DNA of 9,483 nucleotides, from the NCBI GenBank assembly GCA_030706285.1, contig JAUZOU010000087.1, positions 1 through 9,483 on the forward strand, given 5' to 3'. Source of the DNA: Bacteroidota bacterium. Its GTDB lineage: Bacteria; Bacteroidota; Bacteroidia; Bacteroidales; UBA1402. The translations under genes and the position numbers were made by a program. Shown here piece after piece: positions 1 to 7,100 of the stretch (position 1 is its first letter; each line of letters opens with the position of its first letter). Under the pieces are notes generated by a model. The model searched no databases, was not told the DNA's origin, and worked only from the letters and a program-made list of their open reading frames with translations.

Positions 1-493
1 CGGAAGCAGAGACGCAGACATTGTCCACATAAATAGTGGCAGAAGTGCAAACAAACCGTATCAGAACAGCCTTCGTTCCTGGCTCTCCCACCTGCATGGA
101 GGATGAGCCATAAGTGGAGGATGAACTGACGGTCGCCGTACCAACAGCCGTCCAGTTTAAGCCATTATCCAACGATTTCTCGACGTTCAGCACTTTGTTG
201 CTGCCACTGCCTCTGTGATTGAACGATATTGACGCCGGTTTGTCAATGGCCGGTAAAACCAGATAACCGTTGGTCGCGTTCATACAGGCCCGGGGACTAC
301 CATTATCGGTTTTTCCATAGACACCGTTTAATGTCCACGTACCGGATGACAACAGGACATTGGTTTCAGACGACGGTAATGTAGTGGGCATCCCGGTTTC
401 GAAGGTTTCGTTCAAGACTGTTGAATCTGCCTGAAGTGTCTGGACAAAAGCACAGACATTGACCATCAAGAATAGCAACCAATAATTGTGCAT
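1..493 (-). CDS. Secreted protein with N-terminal jelly-roll-like domain, 3' end cut by window edge
   Basis: This open frame begins at ATG 493 and runs off the left edge after 164 codons, so its C-terminus is unknown. The start is the first ATG after an in-frame TAG upstream. Residues 1 to about 22 form a signal peptide (MHNYWLLFLMVNVCAFVQ, likely cut after LQA). The mature part begins LNETFETGMP and ends with a strand IYVDNVCVSAS. In between are SGTWTLNGVYG, ISFNHRGSGSNKVLNVEKS and a stretch reading SLDNGLNWTAVGTATVSSSS. This pattern (ETFE, a 'GTW' strand, 'S.D.G..W..VG', closing 'YVDNV') is familiar from beta-sandwich domains at the N-terminus of secreted Bacteroidota lyases, nucleases and adhesins. 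They probably bind carbohydrate or act as spacers. The catalytic or structural module that would define the protein lies outside the window. By analogy with its neighbours a T9SS sorting domain at the far end is plausible but unseen. Confidence 0.85.
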   Translation of the reverse strand, partial: MHNYWLLFLMVNVCAFVQTLQADSTVLNETFETGMPTTLPSSETNVLLSSGTWTLNGVYGKTDNGSPRACMNATNGYLVLPAIDKPASISFNHRGSGSNKVLNVEKSLDNGLNWTAVGTATVSSSSTYGSSSMQVGEPGTKAVLIRFVCTSATIYVDNVCVSAS

Positions 494-615
494 AGAATAA
501 CTGTTACAAATTAGGGTGCTAAGCTAAGAATAATTCAATTTTACCGATGTGTAATAAATGCCGGAAAAAGCGTCAACGTCGAATTTTTCTTATCCATCAG
601 TCTCAGATAGATAAC

Positions 616-623
616 CAAATATA
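616..623 (-). promoter_or_regulatory. Possible Bacteroidota -7 element upstream of the secreted-protein gene
   Basis: On the minus strand the octamer TATATTTG matches the Bacteroidota -7 consensus TAnnTTTG. It lies just after the MFS transporter stop codon and about 120 bp before the ATG at 493. No TTTG is present at the expected -33 spacing, so the match could be chance in AT-rich DNA. If real, it would give the left-edge gene its own promoter and a leader of about 110 nt. Confidence 0.25.
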
Positions 624-632
624 AGACCGTTG

Positions 633-1868
633 TTAGTCCTCTACACGCTGAGTCGGAACTCTAAGCGAGCCCAAGGTCTTTTTAGCCAACAGGATGCTGA
701 CCAGTATTAATACAGCAGCCATCATAAACGGAGCGCCAGGAAAATAAACAGACGCACTTTTAGCTGTAAAATGGGAGAAAAGTGTCGTCATCAATACCGG
801 CCCGATGATGGAGGTGATACTCCTCAGACTGGTCAGGGCTCCTTGCAGTTCACCCTGTTCGTTGGCCGGCACCTCGTTGGAGATGATACTCTGTGCAGCT
901 GGATCAGCAATACCCCCCAGACTGAAAGGAATCATAATCAGGAACAGCATCCATCCCTGTGAAGCAAACGCAATCAGGAAAAAGCCAAGCCCGTAAAATA
1001 TCAGCCCCGTGTAGATGGACCGGACTGGTCCCAATTTCGGATTGATGATGCGAACCAATCCACCCTGAACAATAGCCGTCAATAAACCGACCAAACCCAG
1101 TGAATAACCGACCAGGGATTCGTTCCAGTGGAAAGCTTCCATCGTAAAATAGGTCCAGGTACTTTGTGTGGCAAAGCTGGCAATCATCACACAAATCAAC
1201 GATCCGATCATTCCTGAAATAACAGGATATTTCCGGAGCAATATCAGCGATCCCACCGGGTTGGCCCGTTTAAGCTCGAACCGGCGACGATTTTCCACCG
1301 GTAATGATTCCGGCAGGACAAAATAGCCGAACAACCAATTAAGGAACGTCAGACCGGCAGCCACAAAAAACGGTAACTGAAGGCTATACTGTCCGAGTAC
1401 GCCGCCCAACACCGGACCGATGATAAAACCAAGGCCGTATGCAGCTCCAACTAAACCAAAGTTCTGAGCCCGTTTTTCAGGCGTACTGATATCGGCAATG
1501 TAGGCAGTAGCGGTAGTAAAACTGGCACCCGTAATACCGGCCAGAATACGTCCCACAAATAGCCATGCAATGGATGGAGCAAAAGCAATGATCAGATAGT
1601 TCAGACCGAAACCGAACAGCGAAATGAGCAACACCGGACGACGGCCGAATCGATCGCTCAGGCTGCCGATGATTGGTGAAAAGAAAAATTGCATGACAGA
1701 GAACGAAAACATCAACCAGCCACTATAAAGCGAGGCATGACTGAGATCACTGCCGATCAGCAGACTGATGTATTTCGGAATAACCGGAATGATAATGCCG
1801 AAACCGATGACGTCGAGTAAAATGGTAATGAAGATAAATCCCAGAGCGGGTTTGCGATTGTTTGACAT
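633..1868 (-). CDS. TCR/Tet-family MFS transporter, substrate unknown
   Basis: A 411-residue inner-membrane proton-coupled exporter of the major facilitator superfamily, with 12 predicted helices and a central cytoplasmic loop near residues 187-204 (ENRRRFELKRANP). The TM1 sequence LLDVIGFGIIIPVIP (D19), the loop 2-3 motif A GSLSDRFGRRPVLL (D72, R76, R77), the segment ITGASFTTATAYIAD (about 112-126) and the TM5 antiporter motif C GLGFIIGPVLGG (145-156) follow the layout of TetA pumps. Length is normal for the family. Compared from memory with Tn10 TetA(B), the essential D84 is replaced by N90 and D285 by Y292, so tetracycline export is unlikely. Drug, sugar or metabolite efflux remains possible. 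The ATG at 1868 gives the usual short N-terminal tail before TM1. It lies 274 bp downstream of the cohesin gene, beyond a strong hairpin, and is probably transcribed separately. No convincing promoter is visible upstream. Confidence 0.93.
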   Translation of the reverse strand: MSNNRKPALGFIFITILLDVIGFGIIIPVIPKYISLLIGSDLSHASLYSGWLMFSFSVMQFFFSPIIGSLSDRFGRRPVLLISLFGFGLNYLIIAFAPSIAWLFVGRILAGITGASFTTATAYIADISTPEKRAQNFGLVGAAYGLGFIIGPVLGGVLGQYSLQLPFFVAAGLTFLNWLFGYFVLPESLPVENRRRFELKRANPVGSLILLRKYPVISGMIGSLICVMIASFATQSTWTYFTMEAFHWNESLVGYSLGLVGLLTAIVQGGLVRIINPKLGPVRSIYTGLIFYGLGFFLIAFASQGWMLFLIMIPFSLGGIADPAAQSIISNEVPANEQGELQGALTSLRSITSIIGPVLMTTLFSHFTAKSASVYFPGAPFMMAAVLILVSILLAKKTLGSLRVPTQRVED

Positions 1869-2079
1869 AACTGGATTATTTTGATTTCGGAAACAAAGGA
1901 AGCGACGATACCTTATGTTTACCAGCTAAAATCGATGAAACTGTTCTCCTGAGGGGATAAACAACTTCTTTCCATCTGTGATTTCCAATCAATCCAGCCA
2001 AATCGTCAAAAAGAATGCGAAGTTTGCAGGACTGTTTTTTGAACGAAACGCCTAGTCCCTGCAAGCAATCTGAGAGTCC

Positions 2080-2128
2080 TATAGACAAATGCCCGGGTAG
2101 ATTGATCATACCCGGGCATTTGTCTATA
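2080..2128 (-). terminator. Perfect hairpin with 20-bp arms after the cohesin gene, putative terminator
   Basis: The arms 2080-2099 and 2109-2128 are exact inverted copies (core AATGCCCGGGTA / TACCCGGGCATT) around a 9-nt loop (2100-2108). The structure begins 14 nt after the stop codon of the gene ending at 2143. Neither side carries a U-tract (minus-strand continuation GGACTCTC), so this is not a textbook intrinsic terminator. It could be a terminator of the Bacteroidota type, an RNA 3'-end stabiliser, or a repeated palindromic element. The rest of the intergenic stretch, 1869-2079, shows no convincing gene or promoter. Confidence 0.6.
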
Positions 2129-2142
2129 ACTAAAACATACGA

Positions 2143-4116
2143 TCAATCAACCTTACTGAATTTCACCACCACTCCTCCCCGCTCTCCTTGCACGTTAAGC
2201 AAATACAGTCCTTTCCTCAACGACCGGACAGGTAGCGAAACGGTCGATCCGCTCTGCTGCCTGACCTCCTTGCTGATCAACTGTTTTCCGGATAAATCAT
2301 ACACTGATAAAACAGAACAGGCATAGTCAGGCGGCAAGTCAATGAACAGATTATCCCTGACAGGCACAGGATACACACAGACATCCGCCTCCTGCGGTTC
2401 ATCCAGCTGCGTCTGGATTGATTTAATGCTGATACGTCCGGATCTGGCCTTGACCGCCGGTACACCTTCATTGAATGTCCAGTCCGGGCAATTGATGTAA
2501 AACGCATCTCCGGTTCTCAACGTATTGTTGAACCAGATCGTCAGATTCAGCAACCGGCCGGCATCGACAATCGCTGACGAATGGCATAAGGCGAAATAGG
2601 ACTCGCGCGGTTCAAACATGGTGGTTGCTATGAGCCAACCTTCCGTTTTTGTTCCGAAAGTAGAGACCTTGAGGCTGTCAATTTTTGCGAAAGAGGTATT
2701 CACATTGCCATAAAAAGCCCAAATGCCTTTTCCTGATGGTATTTTTCCTATTTCAACCGGGATCGTCAGTTGATAGGACGCTTCCACATCGACTGAAGAA
2801 TCTCTGGCACCCACCCACGTATCATAGAGCGTTACGGCAGACGAGCCTGTTGATCCATACACATCTCTGACCGTCAATTTTGTTGTTCCACCGGCAAGGG
2901 CTGTCAAAAGGCCTGTATTGGTCGTACTGGCCAGGGATGAATTTTCCACCTCCCAAGTATAGGGTGGCGTTCCGCCGGATACATTGAATTGTTTGCTGTC
3001 GCCGGTAAACAATTCGATCGAAGAAGGCGAAACGGACAACGCAGGTAAGGCTCTGACCGAAAAGTAGCCATTTTTTGTCTTAGGCTGGATGGCTTCGTTG
3101 ATGGTTGCTTCATCGATCACGATGTAGGTAGCGCCGGATGGGATATCCGCCACCTTAAATCTGAGCTTAAAGAGGGTACCTCCGTTTGTAAGCGGAGCTG
3201 AAAATGCAACCGCCACACGTATCTTTCCGCTTTGATGGGAACATTCGACAGGAACGCCTCCGGCTATCAGCGTACCGGTTGAAACTAGGGTATCAAACGA
3301 AAGAACGCCTTCATTGAATGTCAGGACAAACTGACAGGCATGCATTGGCATCGCATCCAAATTGGTCAGAAGGAACGGTACGTCTACAAAATTATTCTGA
3401 TAGAAGGACGTATCCCGGATCGTCGCATAGAAATTCCGGCATTCGATCATCCCGGAGGTTCCGCTAAAACCGTTGGCGTCTGTCGCCGTAACCGTGATGG
3501 TGCCGCTTTCCAGCGCTGTCAGCATTCCATTCGCTGTAATGGAGGCGATATGGTTGTCACTGGTTGACCAAGTATACGGAGCTGTTCCGTTGCCGGCATA
3601 AAACTGTTGCGTCTCTCCGATTGCCAAAACGGTAGTTGATGGATTGACATAAATGACCGGTCTGGCATTGATCGTCACATATCCGGTTGTAAAACTCATA
3701 GTTGGTGTTCCCTCATTGAAAAAATTGCTGGTCTTTTCATTTCTGAAAATCAAAGAGGAGCCCGAACTGATCAGCTTAAACCTGAAATTCAACAGCACTC
3801 CGGAGCCTGCCAAGGCTGTAGAGCCGGCTCCGGCAATTGTTATATAATCCGTGTGCGCGATAAAATCCAGTTCCGTGAAGGCTGAAGAGACCGTTCCAAC
3901 CGTGCTGACGTCCAGCAATTGAGCATTCGAACTGGTATAGCCGATATCAAACTGAAACGACTTAATGTTGCTCCCTGTCAGATCATCGTCCACATACATA
4001 GGTACCGTTATGGTATCACCGGCATACCCGCTCACTCTTGGAAATCTGACCGTAATGGCTTGCGATAGCTGTCCTCCCAACAACAGGAGGAACAGCAGAA
4101 TGACGTTCGGTTTCAT
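2143..4116 (-). CDS. T9SS-secreted protein with three cohesin-like and two BIG2 Ig-like domains
   Basis: A 657-residue exported protein. Residues 1-20 are a signal peptide (cut after SQA). Three cohesin-like beta-sandwiches follow, at about 21-150, 228-355 and 434-566. The first shows the typical opening GDTITVPMYVDD, then FQFDIGYTSSNAQLLDV and VLLNFRFKLIS. All three close with a related strand pair: FFNEGTP..GYVTIN, TINEAIQ..GYFSV, TFNEGVP..GRISI. Between them lie two Ig-like BIG2 domains (about 153-226 and 357-431) sharing PYTW, a G.LTAL segment and a TVT/TVRD strand. Residues 580-657 are a type A T9SS sorting domain (VYPVPVRDNLFID ... GLYLLNV), which directs outer-membrane export and usually surface anchoring. 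No catalytic motif is seen, so a scaffold or adhesin role is inferred. The gene starts 27 bp after a dockerin-bearing gene and is probably co-transcribed with it. Real dockerin binding is unproven, since cohesin folds also occur as plain structural domains. Confidence 0.93.
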   Translation of the reverse strand: MKPNVILLFLLLLGGQLSQAITVRFPRVSGYAGDTITVPMYVDDDLTGSNIKSFQFDIGYTSSNAQLLDVSTVGTVSSAFTELDFIAHTDYITIAGAGSTALAGSGVLLNFRFKLISSGSSLIFRNEKTSNFFNEGTPTMSFTTGYVTINARPVIYVNPSTTVLAIGETQQFYAGNGTAPYTWSTSDNHIASITANGMLTALESGTITVTATDANGFSGTSGMIECRNFYATIRDTSFYQNNFVDVPFLLTNLDAMPMHACQFVLTFNEGVLSFDTLVSTGTLIAGGVPVECSHQSGKIRVAVAFSAPLTNGGTLFKLRFKVADIPSGATYIVIDEATINEAIQPKTKNGYFSVRALPALSVSPSSIELFTGDSKQFNVSGGTPPYTWEVENSSLASTTNTGLLTALAGGTTKLTVRDVYGSTGSSAVTLYDTWVGARDSSVDVEASYQLTIPVEIGKIPSGKGIWAFYGNVNTSFAKIDSLKVSTFGTKTEGWLIATTMFEPRESYFALCHSSAIVDAGRLLNLTIWFNNTLRTGDAFYINCPDWTFNEGVPAVKARSGRISIKSIQTQLDEPQEADVCVYPVPVRDNLFIDLPPDYACSVLSVYDLSGKQLISKEVRQQSGSTVSLPVRSLRKGLYLLNVQGERGGVVVKFSKVD

Positions 4117-4143
4117 ACTTCATACGATTAACGGAAGGATCAT

Positions 4144-7100
4144 CTATTCAGCTATCAGTTTTACAATCTGTTGCCGTGTGCCAGATACCAGCTTCAGCAG
4201 GTACATGCCAGCTTTCAGATTGTTCAGGCCGACGGTATAGGTACCTGCTGAATGAACAGCAGCAGTTACTACGGCACTGGTCTTACCGGTCACATCTATC
4301 AGCAAGATCGTTACAGGAGTGCCATCGGTCAGTACACTATACCGGACTTCTGCATTCGTCTTGACCGGATTCGGATAAACAGTCAGCAGATTGGCCGGTT
4401 CCATCGAATTCAGTCCTGTAACCAGATCACTGATCTTGATCACTTTCGGAATGGCATACGGTGTTTGATCCGTTTCATTCGACAAGAATTTGTCCATGCC
4501 AAACGTTGTTTCTTCCTTGCCAGCATAAGAGCCAGACAGTCTGAACGTAAACCTGGCCGCCTCTACCTGGTCACCCAATACAGAGGTACCGGCTATGGCA
4601 ATCCGTAATTTGCCTGCAGTCTTATCAAAATTATAGGCCATCAATCTGTCTGCCAAATCGTTGCCAGAAGTCAAAGAAACAGGTTCTATGCAAGCAGCAT
4701 CAAAAGCACTGACAATATCCAGCGAATAACTCCCGGAAGCATGGTCAACCAATAAGGGGATGGTAAAGCTGCCATCTGCATTGGCTGTTAGTTCTCCATA
4801 TGAGAGGACCGGCTGCTGGGCCATCCTTTCTGCGGGGAATGTATTGTCGATGCCAGCAACATATCTCAAAATCAACGAGGCATCAAACGACGTTATCGAC
4901 CCATCATCGCTTACATCAGCCACAGACTGCTGCAAACCGGAAAGAGTCAGCGAACCAACGACATATTGCAATACTTGAGAAGCATCATACGCCTGAACAG
5001 AGCCATTCAGACTAACGTCGCCCATAAGCGGAACGCTGGCTCCCGTTTGTCTCCAGGGATCAAAATCAACCATGTCCGAAACTTTTCCCCCTTTGCCAGC
5101 GGGATTCGTTGCATGAGCCGGACCGGAGTTGTCGCCCCACCAGCAGTGCTCCGCTTTGATGAGAAATGATTTGTTGACATTATTGACCGCAAAGTTGGCA
5201 TTGTTGTAAATATCGCAGCTGTCTATCAACGGATTTGAGGCGCCATTAGCCACAACACCATTCTTATTGTTCGTAAGCAGGCAATGGGTAATTGTCGGAC
5301 TGGCGGCTGTCATGGTCACAGCGCCATCGGTAGTGCTGTAATAGCCGGCATATTTGATCACACAATGGTTCAGTTTGCACAAATTATCCAACGCAACATC
5401 CTGAAAATCGATACCGTACCAATGATATCCGGAAGCCGGATTGGTTGCATCTCCGTCCGAATTGGTATCTCCGCCGTAAAAGTCATCCCGGTAGTCTGTG
5501 AAAACAATGGTCTGTTCAGGAGCCGCACCACCTAAAGCCAGCAAGCCCCGTTTCACCGTAAACTGTGCCCATTCATTAAATTTGCAGACAACACCAGGAT
5601 CGATGGTTAGCGTCACGCTGGTTCCGATAGCATAATTTCCATAAAAATAATAAGGAATGTTGTTGATGCCGGCGAAGTCCTTTTTAGCCAGCACGGCATC
5701 CTGAACCAATTCTTCCGATATAACGCCAATGGCTTTGTAGGTTGTACCGGAAATCGTGTTTCCGACAGATGAAGCCGGATAGGAAACCAAAGAAAGGCAT
5801 ATCGGAGTATAATTAAGGTTTTCGAAACGGCAGTAATCGATTTTCGGCTTCGAAACGCCATTCAGCACAACGCCCCATTTGCATTGATTGAAAAGACAGT
5901 TGCTAATGCTTGGAGCAGCCTGCAACAGTTGAATACCACGGTCGAAATACCTGAAAATGGCATTGTTCACGCTGCTGGAATCATTGCTGATATCTTCGAA
6001 GGTCAATGAATAGCCATTATTGGACGATGGCGTGGTGGCCGAACCATTATTATTGGTATCACCCGGATTTCCGTAGGCATCATCGTATTGATGAGTGAAA
6101 ACAACCGGTTCGGTCGCTGTACCATTGACGGTCAACCGGCCTGACACGTCAAGAATCGAAGTGCCGTTTGATTTGAATACCAAGCCTTTGGGAATGGTTA
6201 TACGGGTTCCTGAATTGACACTACAGGTTCCATAGAAATAGTATGTCATATTGGAATAGCCGGCAAAATTCCGGATGGGAACGGTCGCATCGACAGCGTA
6301 ATTTTCTCTGGCTACGCCGATGGCATTGATACCGATATTTGAGGTCGTGATGTCATTGAACGTCGGATTCGAGAACAAGCTCAGTGTGACGGGGGTGTAA
6401 CTGATGTTGTTGATCTCCGTATGCTGAATAATCGGTGCGGCACTTCCGAAAACACCAATAGCACTGGTATTTGAATGTTCAATCCGGCAATGATCGACGA
6501 GCACGGTGGCATCAAATACCTTTATCAAACCATAGTCTTTATACGATCCGTCGCCTCCATAACCACTGCCGCCGTAATTGAAGACGCAGTTACGAAGTAA
6601 ATTACTGGCTGCCAGATTCGAACTGTTAAACTGGATATCATCCCAATTGCCTTTTGCCGGACTGGAGCTGTTGCCATCGCCGTTGGTATCCCCTCCTTTG
6701 GAGTCATCGGATATGGACGTAAAGACAATCTGCTCATCGGCACCATTGGCAATTAAAGCGCCATTGACGATTATCCCGTGATAATAACTGTTGAATTTGA
6801 TTACAACGCCGGCCCCGACCGTCAGTGTCGTATTTGGCATAATCGTCAAATTATCAATAATATAAGCTACATTCACAAGCTCACCAACCGACCGTTTAAC
6901 AAGAGAGGCATTCGTCGAAAGATTGCCTTCTATGATTTTAATTCCATTGCTTCCGTTGGCTTTATTATTAAACAACGGTGAGGTAAAATTGAACTTCGGG
7001 TTGGACGTCAGGGACATGGCAATCGGATCAAGCCGGCAATTCATGATCAGTACATGGTTGGTCAGATCGGGCGTAGAGGATCCCTCAATCCGGATACCAT

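Noticed and set aside
590..614. Possible terminator hairpin after the MFS gene (9-bp stem with one G-U pair, 7-nt loop)
   Set aside because: The stem is AT-rich and weak and no U-tract follows on the minus strand, so it is not distinguishable from chance.
1894..1901. TTCCTTTG as a -7 promoter element for the MFS gene
   Set aside because: It lacks the TA of the TAnnTTTG consensus and has no -33 TTTG at the right spacing.
1876..2109. 77-codon minus-strand frame just upstream of the MFS gene
   Set aside because: It begins inside the perfect hairpin, has no recognisable family features, and its composition looks like translated intergenic DNA.
2015..2326. 103-codon plus-strand frame
   Set aside because: It runs through the hairpin and over the 3' end of the cohesin gene on the other strand; no motif, signal peptide or plausible domain.
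4252..4608. 118-codon plus-strand frame antisense to the beta-helix gene
   Set aside because: It is opposite a clearly coding T9SS and cohesin-like region and carries no family signature; an antisense shadow.
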